This document shows, in pieces, positions 46,572-58,726 of a DNA stretch of 64,000 nt. The stretch comes from Collybia mongolica (lineage: Eukaryota; Basidiomycota; Agaricomycetes; Agaricales; Clitocybaceae). Under the pieces are notes generated by a model that was not told the DNA's origin, made no database searches, and saw only the letters and a list, made by a program, of their open reading frames with translations. The position numbers and the translations under genes were made by a program. The first letter of the stretch is position 1; every line of letters begins with the position of its first letter. The stretch is taken from contig JAAXNY010000006.1 in assembly GCA_013420905.1 (NCBI GenBank), forward strand, positions 2,542,001-2,606,000. The letters run 5' to 3'.

Positions 46572-46764
46572 TTAGTAATTATATAGCCTTTTCCCTGTCG
46601 TGTCGTGGGGAGGAGCATAAAATTGAGGCTGAAGAAGGAACGAGACGAGTAACGAACCAGTAGTAGCCATCCCAAACGGTAGCCATCAGTCACGTGGAGT
46701 CAACGACACTCCAAAAATTTGTTGACCCCCACACACAAAATTGAAAACTTGGTCAATTATCGTG

Positions 46765-47025
46765 ATGCTGCGTGCTTTGCTCACATCCAGCAGACATTTA
46801 GTGTCGCGCTTTCGGGCGGCGCCAATACCTCATATTCATCAACACCATCCCCACCAGACATATCCTCCAGTCATGCGAGTCCCCGACCTGACCAGAGGGA
46901 TGAAAGTTCGGTCATCTGTGAAGGTCATGTGTGATGGATGCAACGTTGTCAGACGGAAAGGAAGGGTCTATGTGGTTTGCTCTAAAAACCCCAAGCATAA
47001 ACAGGTACGTGCGGTCGCCAAATGA
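46765..47025 (+). CDS. RTC6: Mitochondrial ribosomal protein bL36m
   Basis: The first about 40 residues ([20 protein letters not shown]) are a mitochondrial targeting sequence rich in Arg, Leu and Ser. The mature part [21 protein letters not shown] followed by [14 protein letters not shown] is the bacterial-type L36, with Cys, Cys, Cys, His arranged as its zinc ribbon. As an uninterrupted frame the gene ends at 47025 (TGA at 47023). A strong donor GTACGT directly after KHKQ and an acceptor at about 47051 suggest an alternative end near 47104, which would leave only about 25 bp to the convergent DHFR gene. Divergent from the transporter, 193 bp away. Confidence 0.88.
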   Translation: MLRALLTSSRHLVSRFRAAPIPHIHQHHPHQTYPPVMRVPDLTRGMKVRSSVKVMCDGCNVVRRKGRVYVVCSKNPKHKQVRAVAK

Positions 47026-47129
47026 TCCAATGCCCATTCGTTAACTGTTAGGTTGTAGCGTCAAGGATAGTACAGCACAAGTTTCTAAAGAATTGGTCAA
47101 ATGGATAAAATATAATAGAAACACCTTAT

Positions 47130-47836
47130 TTAAGGCTCCCGGATCCACATCTGGTACTCATATCTTATTCCTCTTTCCTCCTGCTCGCCCTCAGGTACCT
47201 CAAATCCCAACCATGATTCTAGGTCACCATGTGATGCTCTACCCCACTTGCATTCTCCCTCCCCACCTGCTATCTCTTCTTTTCCCAGAAAATCTGGCAT
47301 GAATACATCACATTCATCAAAGTCCGGTGACATGATGCGTGTAAGTAAAATGCGGTCCACAACAGCGAGCGAAAACGGTGCAGACAAAGCAAGGCTTTCA
47401 GTATAGAGGGACTGCCCTCCAATTATGAATACGCGATGTATGGGTTTGCTTTCTGAGCTTGTACCTGTTAAACACCCAATGGCGGAGGTAAGGTCGTGCT
47501 GCAGGTACACATTGGAGTCACTAGACGGCACTCTGCATAACAAAGCGTATTCTACATCACATTTTGCCCTTTGATTCCAAGTTCTACGACGTACATTTTG
47601 TAGTCTTTGTTACGACTGGTGACAACATTTATGCGATTGGGAAGTGGGCGATATTTTTCGGGAATACTCTCCCAAGTGTTTCTCCCCATGATGACTGCAT
47701 TTGATTGTCCCTCGGGTGCTGTTGAGGTTACTTTGGCAAAATATTTCATTTCCTTGGGAAGGCGCCATGGAAGGCGTGAATTTTGACCAATTCCATTCGT
47801 CTTCGTTGCAGCGACGATGATGGTAAGACGAGACAT
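47130..47836 (-). CDS. DFR1: Dihydrofolate reductase
   Basis: Reduces dihydrofolate to tetrahydrofolate with NADPH for thymidylate and purine synthesis. Start at 47836 (MSRLTIIVAATKTNGIGQ) is chosen because the fold begins there. Motifs: GIGQNSRLPWRLPKEMKYF (substrate site), AVIMGRNTWESIP (NADPH site), RPLPNRINVVTSR, and VFIIGGQSLYTESL. One intron (donor after about 47608, acceptor near 47543) joins RNKDYKI with VPSSDSNVYL. The C-terminal insertion with DFLGKEEIAGGEG is longer than in animals, as usual in fungi. The end is RYEYQMWIREP. Confidence 0.96.
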
Positions 47837-47977
47837 GTGGATGATTATTGATATCAAGAATCCTGATATTACAGAAATCGACGAATTCGGTAACTAACGA
47901 CATACTCAACAGGACCGCTCTAGCATTATCATAACCATGACCCTGTTCCCAAACAGAACTCTCCATTTGCACAATAA

Positions 47978-48744
47978 TCAATTCCATTTTTTCCATTCAG
48001 ATCCTGCAGGAGGCTTGACTTCGACCTTTTCCTTTTTGACCTCATCCCAATTAGTGCTTAGGGTCGTACCGCCACTCTCCTGATAGCTTTTCATCATAGC
48101 ACGCTTCGTATCGTCATCTGCATCACCAAATATCTTTTGGAAAAAACCGTTAAGGGTACTGTCACCCCCAACATTTGGATCTTCGTCGGTGGATTTTTCC
48201 TTATCAGAGCTCAGGATTTCAGTTGTGATTCCCTCCCAGTTCTTGGCGCGTTTAATTTTGGGAGTTGGAGAAGAAGGTACTGCAGAGTTTGCTAGCGCTA
48301 ATATTGGGATATGATAAGTGGAGCTGGTGAATAGATTGGGGCCATACAAAATACTTACGGTCTGGACTATCTCCTATGAGGCCACCCCATCTTCCCGGGC
48401 TCATTTTTACGAGACGAATCTCGACCTTTACTTTCCCGATGGTAAACTCGCTGGTGTTTGGATCGATCTGGCCTTTGAGTGGTTCCAAAACAAGAGCCTT
48501 ATCCCCAATTTCATAGGAAAGCTGGCGCGCAGAAAGTCAATGCGACGATGTAAGATTGAGGCAGGACCAAACACACTCGTCTGGGATCGAACTTGACAGA
48601 GACATTGGCGGGATCTGCACCACGATCGAAAATGGAGACGGTGACTTTTTCATCCGTTTCATAGAATTCGTGTCTGATGGACAAAGTTGAAGCCTGCGAT
48701 TAGTGGTATCGGTGAGGGTATCCATACCTGAGGTTCGCCGCCAT
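47978..48744 (-). CDS. SGT1-like co-chaperone with CS and SGS domains
   Basis: SGT1 links Hsp90 to Skp1/SCF complexes and kinetochore assembly. From MAANLRHEFYETDEKVTVS the CS domain runs over several exons (IFDRGADPANVSVKF, YEIGDKALVLEPLKG, KVEIRLVKMSPGRWGGL). The SGS domain follows: AKNWEGITTEI, FQKIFGDADDDTKRAMMKSY, GGTTLSTNWDEV, ending EWKKWN. The TPR domain of longer SGT1 proteins is absent. The start is chosen because the CS fold begins immediately after it. The DHFR gene lies 141 bp downstream on the same strand. Confidence 0.88.
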
Positions 48745-48863
48745 GTTCAGGCTTAGTTGATGGCACGTCACGAGGGGCTGTTTAGTTTTAATAGATTAGT
48801 TACGTAATATTGATACCGCAAGGCTTCTGACGTCAATTCCAAAGAAACTTGGACAAATTGACC

Positions 48864-50241
48864 ATGTCCATCCCTAAAGCGGTCCTATATTTTTCTCCTG
48901 TGTCTATCTGGTCTGCCGTTGGTGAGTCTAGACGACAAGCTAGCACACGCAAGGCTACTTACTATTCACATTTCATCTAGTTCTTCTAACTCTGTAAGTT
49001 CTATGTCCTCACATCATCATGATTTATCCCCACTAACAAATATCTTCAGTGAAGAGAAAGGTTACGGTGAGGATGAGATAGATCGCAGAGAAGTGAATCT
49101 GGGTAATCCCTCCTTCCCCTCTTACCTCTTTCGAGTGCATTTTACTCATATTGCGCAGATAAGGGAGAAAACTTCAATCCCACCTTCCTTCGTCTCAACC
49201 CGAATGGTAGGTCATATCATGATTTTATAGGCCTCTCCGATTACCGGCCACTTTTCAACCTAGCCACTGTGCCAACCTTGGTCGTTCCGTTGCAAAGGAC
49301 CCTCATGGATGATACGGAGAGTCGATACAAAGCTATCTTAGAAACAAAGGTATAGCGTCTTGTATCATCCAACAGGGCCGATCTTGATCTTGTAGGCTAT
49401 CGTTGAATTTCTGGACAAATCTCGCTCAGCAACGTCGCACACGCGCACCACATCATCTGCACCGGCCCCTACATTAACACCTGCTACTATTGCGTTCACC
49501 ACAACATCCGCAACTATCATCGATGACATCTTACATTCCGAAGCAGGAAATCCTAATAAGCTGCAATATCTCAATGCTCGTAATCAGGCCGCGTTGCAAG
49601 TCCTATCAGAAAAAGTTTCACCGAGTTTGACTGAGAAATGGAGGGCACTGGAGAGGTATCTTTTCGATGCCCAGAACGGGAATTTCCATGTTTCTGAAAA
49701 AGTGAAGTCCCTCTGGCGCAATAAAGAAGCGGAGACGATGGCGATATTGGAAGTATATCAAGATGCCGACAAACCTGACGATCAGTTGGACAAGAATGCA
49801 TTGGCGAAACGGACCGAATTTTTCAAGGTTGCTCGTGATGGATGGGAAGATGCTCTGAGAGGAATTATGACCAGATTAAACAAGGAGATAATTGGTCCAT
49901 ACACTCTTGGTATACCTGATACATTCAGAAGCTCCTACATTTTTTTTGATCCATTGACAGGTGACCAGCTTTCGATAGCAGATCTCCATCTGGCCGCTTG
50001 GATGGCAAGGCTAGTATGTTTGGCTGGGGGAACAGCCGATGATGATGGGAACACAGCCATTGGAAAGTTAGAAGAGCATGTCGGGGGTGGATTTCTCCTT
50101 CCCATGGATCTTCAGCTAGTGGACACTCGAGCTCAACATCAAGACCTTGGACCTGAGCACCGGAGCAAGTTGGCTGCTTTTTGGGATGCTGTTAGAGAGA
50201 GACCGAGCTGGAAGAAAATTTATGGAAATGGGTTGTACTGA
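48864..50241 (+). CDS. Glutathione S-transferase-like protein
   Basis: The first exon encodes MSIPKAVLYFSPVSIWSAV, the beta strand and Ser/Trp segment of a thioredoxin-like GST fold. Later small exons give EEKGYGEDEIDRREVNL, DKGENFNPTFLRLNPN and TVPTLVVPLQ, the pattern of the G-site loop (the cis-Pro of TVPTL). The large last exon (about 49396-50241) is the helical C-terminal domain with FFDPLTGDQLSIADLHLAAW, the N-capping helix of GSTs, and RPSWKKIYG. The Thr/Ala-rich insert after FLDKSRS is unusual and may be a disordered loop. Exon limits between 48922 and 49390 are approximate. The substrate is unknown. Confidence 0.78.
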
Positions 50242-50681
50242 ATGAGTACTTTGCAGTCATTTGTACAATAATATAGCCCTCAGACTGTCAGGAATATAAT
50301 TATTTGATGACTTTGGGTATCTGGACTGAAGACTAGGAAGTTTTCCCCACGTGAGTGAAGTCGGATTTGGAGACACAGCATTGTGAAGTCCTTGAAACTT
50401 CACAATATACGACAACCTAATCCCCTCCGACTCCATCAACGGCAGGGTGGGGGCGCAGGTCAGCTCATAATCGAAGTGCCTGTCAGTCATAGGTCAATAC
50501 CTCGAGAGCCATCTCAAATTTTGCTTATTCATTTTTATCTGCAGGTAACGTAGGTCAACACTCGTCGTCAACGTCCCTGGTTTTTACGATTAGCGTTGAC
50601 TAGAACTACGTTTGGTTGACCTGTGAAGAGCTAGTTGTGATCTGTGGACTTGTCACCCGCCGACCTCGCGGTCAACCCAGC
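50242..50681. other. Intergenic, GT31 promoter side
   Basis: About 440 bp. Nothing recognised apart from the presumed promoter. Confidence 0.35.
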
Positions 50682-53068
50682 ATGGCCATCTCGCGTCCAC
50701 CAAGCCCTCGGATAATTTCCTCGATTCCACTTGACGACTACGACACTTCCAGCACAGATTCCGATGAAACCACAAGGATGCATACAAGATCACGGGCCCC
50801 TTTCATACAAAATGCCTCTGCTACCAGCTCTTCTCCGGGTTCTCCTCGTTCTGACTTTCTCTTTCCACCGACTTTACAATCAGGACGCTCATCCATATCT
50901 TCCACAGCAACGACCACTCCCATTCCATCTCGTTCTACATCTCCTCTTCCACAGTTTTACTCCAATGCGTCTTCGTCATGCACGTCAGATACAGATAGTG
51001 AGCCCATCTCGCCATTCCTGAGGACAAATAGGAACCTTTGGGGGCGGGAAAATAGGCGTAGGTGGTGGACCGCATCGCGTCGGCGGCGGAAAAGAGATGC
51101 AAGAGTACTGAGGACATTGAAAAAGTGGATACGGAGGCTTGTTCGGCATCCATTCTTCCCTAGTCAGCCCATTACCATCGTGAGTTCGTGCCCCTCACTT
51201 CCTGTATACCTTTAACTGGTATTCTAGGTCTTAACTCTTATTCTACTCTCTATTTTTGCCATCTTTCTAACCCTTCTCTTGATATATATATTGAACCCGG
51301 ATAAAGAACCCCTGCCTTGGAGAGCATATTGCGCTGCTCCCTCTTTATATGCGCCGCACAATCCCACCCCACCCTTTTCGACAACATTCCCATATCTCAA
51401 CGCATCTTCGGCAAAGCCGTCCCCACCATTTCCTCCTGCGAACTTGGACACCTTTTCACCTGCAGGGATATTTCTTGGAGTCTTTTCTATTGATTCGGGA
51501 TTCGAACGCCGCATGCTTGTAAGAAGTACATGGGCGAGCCATCCGCGCAGTCGAGGTGGTGCTGGTGAAGGGGATGGAGGTCTCGGAACTTCGAGAACCA
51601 TTGTTCGATTCATATTAGGGCAGCCACGGAAAGACTGGGAAAGGCGGATAAAGTTAGAGATGGAAAGTACGTCGGCCGACCAACCGCCTCAAAACTTAAT
51701 ACTAACAGATATACGTCATGTAGCGTATAACGACATCATCATTCTCCCTATTTCGGAAAACATGAATGGCGGAAAGACTCACACCTTTTTCTCATGGGCG
51801 TCAATCAACGCTTGGGTCCCCCCAATCTATACCAACTCATCAGTCCCACCGGCTAGGTTTTCCTATTCTAATCAGACTGTCTCCCCACCTTTCCTTGCAT
51901 CGCACGATGCTTCTCAGGCCTGGCGAGATCAAAACTTGGGAAGGTCAAAGCCCTGGGTTCGGCCTGATTTCGTGGTCAAGGTAGATGACGACTCCTTCGT
52001 AATGCTTGCAGAGTTAGAGTCTCGCCTGCGACTTGAATTATACGCCAAGGCTGGATCTCAACAAGAGTCACCATACCCGTTCATGCCCAACACGTCGATG
52101 ACCAACGCATTCGCGCCCGAGGACCCCACCAGCATCCTGCAAGTTCCAGATCGGAAACCACCTCTCCTAAGCATGACATCTGCGCAGGTCAAGGATCCCC
52201 TGATTTACTGGGGTTACCTTGTCAGGAATCGTCTACACACGTTCATGGCAGGCGAATTGTATGCTCTTAGCTGGAGTCTAGTGGATTGGGTTGCCAAGGA
52301 TCCGGTCGTGAAAGGCCTGACACGGGGCGCGGAAGACAAGCAAACAGCCAAGTGGATGAAACTCCACCCTCGAGCATCGGAAGTTAGATGGACTAGCGAG
52401 CGTTGCTGGATCTATGACCATCCTCGATCAGGAACCGTGTACGTCAAGGTTTGTGCCGCTCCCAATCTCTCTACTAACACCTCAATTACCAGTTATGCCC
52501 ATGGGTTCTTGTTCCCTGCGGAAGTCACACGGGTTAAACGTGGGATGGAAGCTTATTTTGATAAATCCACTCAAGGACTCTTCGGCAACCCATCTTTAGT
52601 AGTGGGAGGCGTATCTCCAACTCCTTCAGCTTGGGCATACTCCAGTGTATCAACATTCGGGGTCCGGTACGCACCTCCCGTTCCTGACCTGAGCATAACC
52701 CATAGTGTAGAGGCTCTTGTGGAAGGGAGTGACATGTCCATGATTCGAGAAGGTAAATCCATTACTTACTGCTCCGTGTCATACACATTTAACGCCATAT
52801 TATAGGAAGTCCAATGACTCCCGATTATGCATGGACGCATCGCGAAGGTCGCAAAAGGCGGTATGAAGGAAATCGCGTTGGCGGCACTGTTGTTGTACAT
52901 TTCATCAAGAAGAACATGTGGTACTTGGAAACAGCGCTAGCTCTTCTAGAAGACGAAGAGCTATCAGAATCAGAAACATTCCAATCGCGGGAGTCGGAAA
53001 GGGCAGCTTTGGATTCAATACTATTTCCGTCAAACATACCCCCTCATACGATTCAAATTAGGCATTGA
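50682..53068 (+). CDS. GT31-family glycosyltransferase, type II membrane
   Basis: A Golgi-type beta-galactosyltransferase-like enzyme. Start MAISRPPSPR at 50682 is chosen over an upstream Met for the usual length. A Ser/Arg-rich cytosolic tail of about 165 residues ends in RRRRKRDARVL, followed by one membrane anchor (LTLILLSIFAIFLTLLLIYIL, spliced at about 51180). The lumenal domain has FLGVFSIDSGFERRMLVRSTW, IVRFILGQP, YNDIIILPISENMNGGKT and the catalytic VKVDDDSFVML (Asp-Asp-Asp metal site). The end, after an intron at 52754-52805, includes VVVHFIKKNMWYLETALALL. Introns near 51664 and 52754 are clear. The acceptor sugar is unknown. Confidence 0.85.
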
Positions 53069-53465
53069 TAGCTTTCGATGAATATGGAAAATCAGTTCCA
53101 GACATTATTTACGCACACGTTACCCAATGGAAGATCTGCTAGTTCATTGATTCAATTATTCCCTCGCTTCTTATACCTTACCATTTGCCATACAAACCCA
53201 AACATCATTTATTCAAGTCTCATTTACCTCGCGTCGTACATCCTCAACCCTCAGCCTCGTAGACATGCCAACTCCTTTCCATCCATTTGTGCGATAAGGT
53301 ATCGTAATAAGTATGACAATGGCTTTGATCACTGCAACGGCACCCTGTTATGATACCTAACGGCATTCCTCGAGAACCTTGTGCATATTGTCTGATAATA
53401 TCAATGTTACTAAAGATAATATGTGAATATGTTTGTGTCAGGATTCGGTAAAACAGCGAACAGCG
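53069..53465. other. Convergent 3' region
   Basis: Nothing recognised; shared 3' untranslated sequence of two convergent genes. Confidence 0.35.
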
Positions 53466-54873
53466 TTAGAAGGAGTTGTGGTCTCCCGTATCGAAAATAG
53501 GCGTCGACGATTGATAATGGCCCATGACTCGTTGAGTAATCCTCGTCTCCCATCTCCTGAACCATTCGCCCTCTGTAAGTCCTACAACTCTGGTCATTCC
53601 GTTGGGCGTCTGCCGAAGTCTTGTGGAAGTTGTGTGTTGCTCTGCTCTTGACCCCCCGAGTTGGTAGATCTCATCATGATCATTGGTTGCGTCCCCCGCC
53701 CGGACAGGAACCCAACGTTTAAGAGCATATGCACCCCCACATATTTCCCAGCGTCCTCCGCCTCGACCATGGAAGCGCTTGAAAAGCCATATCAAAGGGA
53801 ATACAAGAACGAGAATTGATAAAAATTTGAGCCACTTGTTGGAAAGCATCCGGGAAAGTCTATTATCGGGTCTGATGAATATTTTCGACCCATAGGTCTT
53901 AACCTCGACCTCAATGAGACCATGATACATAGTTGCTTGTATCGCAGATCGGACGGCGTTTTCTACTTGTTGGAGATTCCAACCGTATAGGACCTAATGA
54001 ACTGTTAGGACCTAAGGTATAGAGAGAACTAAGTTTACTCCCACTTTTTCGTACTTGAATTCCTTCAGGTACTTTTGGCTGGCGCAATACTCATCAGCCC
54101 ATTGCCGCAATGACTTGGAGGACCTGAGACTGTTTGAATCATCGGGTAAGCCTTCGACCCACCCATCAATACTGGTAATCCAAGGAGGTAAGCCTCGGAG
54201 TTTCCGCTCCTCCGCCCATTTTTTATGCCTCCTCTTCTCGGCCCCTTTAGTAGTCTGCCTGACTCCGCATAGCTCTGTCTCTTGTACCATAAGCCCACGA
54301 TATGCTGGCTCGTTGTCAGCAACAGACCAGTGAATGGGCTCAGACGATAAAGGTGGGCCTGCGTCGATACAAAAGTCGAAATCCGTGACAGTTTCGGTGT
54401 AAGTTTCCCTCCGGGATTCAGTGCGGCCTTCGCTGTTGGTTTCCCTCACCCAACGGGTTTTATGCTCTGAATGTGTACCTCGGCAGTGAAGACGGTATGA
54501 GGGACTTCTGTTAGCCTGAGATAACAGAAATCGATATAGCGCCTCCCCTAGTAATTGCCTCAGTATGCACAGCCAGTGTTGCTAGAGGGGCGTACATCGT
54601 ACCATCTGTATTCAAATGCGGGTCATGAGAGACTATGTCCCCTGTACTAGTTTCAAGGTAGTCGGCATGATATGGCGAAAAGTCGGGGGGAGGTTCCTCA
54701 TTAACATTAGAGCCGGAAGAAGAATAGTGGTTGTTATCCGAGAGGTTGACTAGGAGGCACTGTGGTGGGTCTATTGGTTGTTGTTCGAAGGGTGGTGGTT
54801 GATCGGTGAAGGGGTCTAAACCGGCCTCGAGACCAACAGGGACTGCTTTAGGAATTAACATCTTACTGTGCAT
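53466..54873 (-). CDS. Conserved fungal single-pass membrane protein
   Basis: I do not recognise a named family. Three large exons are read: an N-terminal Pro/Asn-rich part (MHSKMLIPKAVPVGLEAG, acidic and disordered), a central globular part (FDFCIDAGPPLSSEPIHWSV, EKRRHKKWAEERKLRGLPPWI, GWVEGLPD), then VLYGWNLQQVENAVRSAI and VEVKTYGSKIFIRPDN. It ends with one strong membrane helix (WLKFLSILVLVFPLIWLF) followed by a short Gly/Arg-rich tail. The helix near the C-terminus suggests a tail-anchored or late single-pass protein. Introns at about 54510 and 53935-54000 keep frame. Confidence 0.6.
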
Positions 54874-55315
54874 TTGCTAGTGGGTTGTCAACTTGAATGG
54901 TTCGAGGTCTACAACGTTGTTCGCGAGTTGTGCGTTCCAGCTGGGTCCAATGAAGTATATAGTAATATGCACCTCGAGGAAACGCTTTGGCTATAACAGG
55001 TCGTCTTGTCGTTAAGTTTACTGTATATATTGATATCTATTCCCAATAACGAAAGCTAAGAACGGTAAGGAATCGGGTTAGTTATCCTGAGGCATGACAT
55101 GTATAAAGGTCAACGTTGGCAATCTTTGTTCTGCCTATGTATTTCGTTAACTGCATATGACAATCCATCCCAAACCTGGAGATAAAGCCTAACCATTCCT
55201 TTCTCTCGGTATACCCAGAGGGTACCAGGGTTGGCACCTAAAGAAGATAGGCGCTAAAAAAAAAAGGAGAAATTCAAACTGACGGCTACTGGTAACTGCT
55301 TCAAATCTTTTATGA
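54874..55315. other. Intergenic region of 0.44 kb
   Basis: Between two minus-strand genes. A poly-A run at 55256-55264 is the only notable feature. Confidence 0.35.
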
Positions 55316-58043
55316 TCATATCTGGGCGGCGGCATGTCCATCTGCACGAGGATCAGATCCTGCTGCCCACACTATCCTCCCTGATACATCTCGAATCTTT
55401 TGGATAACTTGCCCTCTGCCCATCATCCCTCGCGCAAAACCCTTGGCTATTTGAGCATCATGTCCCATTTCTAGCGTAGTGTCAGGATATAGTTATGATG
55501 ACTCTCCCGATGGAGCGAAAGCCTACCACGAAGTTTATTTACAGTCGCCTCTGGGATACCCTCCTCGAAGTATACCTGGCTATTGGGATCACCAGCCTTA
55601 GCAGGTTTATCTGCGTCCGGCATTCCAGCAGATATACAGAAACGAGGAGCGTCAAGCGCTGCCTGAGCAGTGTATCCACGCAACATGTTCAAGAGCACCT
55701 GGACGTGACCTTGGGGCTAATGAACCGTTAGAAAGCTTTGGAGTGCTGGGAGATTGTGCTAAATAGTGTTATACCTGCATGTAACCACCCATAACACCAT
55801 AACTTAAAAACAAATCGTCGCCCCGAGTTGCCAAAGCTGGTATGATGGTATGATATGGTCGTTTGCCGCCCTGTGGTAAATAAATAAAGTTGGGAAAGAC
55901 ATTTACCGGGTTGACCTAACACTAACCCTGAGGCCATTAGGGTGCCTTTCGTCCAATACAAATCCACACCCTCTGTTCTGAAGGGTGAATCCGCATCCTT
56001 TAGGCACGGCTTCACTGACTATCAACCTGTGATCTGGATAGCATCCAACGTGAATCTTACCTCCCGTCCCGAAACCTGATTGAGTAGAATCAAGTTGCTG
56101 TGATTGCGTAGCAGAGGGGTTACGGACCTGCGTAGTTGCTTTGGATATAGCTGCATGCATTACCCCATTGGTCCGTTACTAGAAAAATAAGTCAGCGCGG
56201 ACAAGCACAATCGTAACAGGGTTGGTACCTGAGAAATACACGGTGTCTGACGAGTTCACCGGGTTGCCCTATCATTTCGGGCCTCTATTAGGATCGGCCA
56301 TCAATACTTCACATAAAATACCTACATGGACGACTTCTGGGTTTGTTTTAGAAGGGTTAAATAACTCGGCGCGGGATGCTAGGTAGCCCTAGCGGCATAT
56401 CAGAATATGGTGGCTGACATGGGACAGATGAGATACGAGCTTTGCTTAGAAGCTTGCTGACTGGAATGTGTTCAAGATCAGGGTCCGTGACAAACCATTG
56501 ACTATCTGCAATAAAGTTCAGCGACAGTCTGATCGTATTGATGCAAAATACACACCTGAAAAAGCGAGACTTGTATAGAACACGGCCTATCAGGATCCGG
56601 ACATATCACAGCTAATTTTACACACCGTAGTGCTTCAATGAGGGTATGCAGATACTCTGGGGAGTTGTGTTCCATTTCTACTAGAGGCTTGGAGAGACGT
56701 TTTTCTTGGATGTTTTCTAGGATCCCTAGTGCAATTAAAGCTGTTATTCCTGTGTACATTTATGAGAAGTTAGACAGAGGCTGACTGATACTTCCCCTAC
56801 CTTGACCATTGGGAGGGCACTTCCGAAGTATCAGCCTGGTTAACCTGGGATATACAGACATTTGACCTTACCTCATAAACAGTGACTTCGTTTCCGTATG
56901 TGTAGCTGATGGGTTCAACGATCGATGTTTCGTGCTTCGCCAGGTCATCAAGTTCCATCACCCCGCCTTTGCTTTGAATAACATCCACGATGGCTTGGGC
57001 GATTCTTCCTTTATAGAATCCGTCTTTTCCGTGGGTTCCAAGTTCACGGAATGTCTGGGCGAGGTTGGGCAATTTGACTACTTGTCCTGGGAGCGGCGCC
57101 TTTCCGTTGAGTAACATCTCATCTCCATTTGGGGAAGCGTTCTTGATAAGGTTCTGTGACAAGCACACTTGATGATGAAGGCGTTATGAGGAAAGAGAGT
57201 TTCTCACTTCCGATGCCTGCCACTAGTGAAAAATTGGGTTGACGTCAGTTTAACGGGAGATATTTTGTACACAACGACCTACTGCATGGCTATGGATTTC
57301 GGAAACAGGTACACTGGAATTATGAGGACATCAGCTAGGCCCGTCACAAGGCAAGCGGTAATTTGACGCAACCCCTCGTCTGCCAATCTTATGGCAGGCT
57401 CAAGAATCTCGGCTACAGTTAACTTTCCACTTCCAAATTCTTTGACGGTGTCAACCCAGGCCGCCGCCGCTCCTACATTTCTTATCAACTCCAGGTAAAA
57501 CTCTAGACTTTGGTAGAAACGGACCTGGTACCGTGACCGAGTTCAGGTCAGTGAGAGGAATACGGCCTGTCAATCCACGAGAGCGGGCATAGGCTATTGT
57601 TAACTTATCGGGGGAGCGACCTGAACCGTTGAGTGCCTTGACCGTCTTGGTAGCCGCATCATAAAAGAGACAAAACGCATCTCTAATAAGTCAAGGAAGT
57701 AGGTATGATGGGATGAGGGTGCGGTGAATAATTAGACCAACCCTCCGATACCACAGCAACTAGGCTCCGTAACATTCAGTGCAGCAGAAGTGGCAACGGC
57801 GGCATCGGCTAATTATAACAGAGATTAGTGGCGATCAAATAATTCAAATAACATTGTGATTGAGTTCGTACCTGCATTACCGCCTTTCCTAAGGATTTCC
57901 AGACCTGCCTCGGTAGCAAGGGGCTGAGAAGACGCGACAACGCCCTTGGTTCCATAAACCACCGATCTACGACTGGGAAATCGAGTCATGACGAGCTCGG
58001 GTTGATCAACTTTGCTCCAGTCGATTTTGATAGGTGAGGACAT
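55316..58043 (-). CDS. Gamma-glutamyltranspeptidase
   Basis: An Ntn-hydrolase that cleaves the gamma-glutamyl bond of glutathione. Start at 58043 gives [19 protein letters not shown], with no signal peptide. Blocks in order: [54 protein letters not shown] in part, [35 protein letters not shown]. The new N-terminal Thr is in SSDTVYFS (Thr codon at 56242-56244), followed by [16 protein letters not shown], the [20 protein letters not shown] stretch and the terminal [15 protein letters not shown] ending at TGA 55316-55318. A dozen or more introns are needed; exon limits between 56160 and 57800 are approximate. Probably cytosolic, judging by the N-terminus. Confidence 0.93.
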
Positions 58044-58726
58044 GGTTTAATTTGCAGCTGGGATTAGGACGTGGGGATCTTCATAACATATATACGCTGA
58101 GGAGTATAGTACCATGCGGGCATCCGTCAACTGTGGCTTTTGTGGCATCTCACCGGACCGGAATGACTAGAGTCATCAATCGAAATCACACACGACTCAA
58201 GGTCATCTGTGCCTCTTGCCCCACAAAAAATATACTACATATAGAGGAATCCTTCCAAGCTGAGGTCTGTCGAATAAGGATTGCCCCACGCCCCTGGGAC
58301 TCCGTTACTCCCATGGGTAGCCGTCAACTATAACCTTTAGGTTATATCCATCAGGATCATCACCTAGTACATCTCGTTGTGGCGATTGATAACGGTATTG
58401 AAGGTGGTGATTATACACCTCCTGATTATTAACTATTAGACGATAAACTTATTTAACCGAGTGATGAGTGCACATGACGTCTGAATTTTGACTTTTTGCT
58501 TCGTGCCGCCGCCTGTGCCCTCGACGACCCACTCGCCATTGTCCTCGCTGTGCTCAACGGCGGCCAAGTACTAAAAATTCACGCAATTACAGGCGATGAA
58601 CTCATGAAGCGGCCGGTGTATTATAAACGACAATCTGTTTCAGGTCTGTAGGCCCACGTTCCCCGTCTTACGTTTAACCTCCGAGACTGAATTTTTTGGT
58701 GCTTGTTAATTCCATGTCCCTCCCTC
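58044..58726. promoter_or_regulatory. Divergent promoter, GGT / Ser-rich protein
   Basis: A 683-bp gap between divergent starts. A TATATACGC-like AT segment lies at about 58089. No specific site recognised. Confidence 0.35.
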
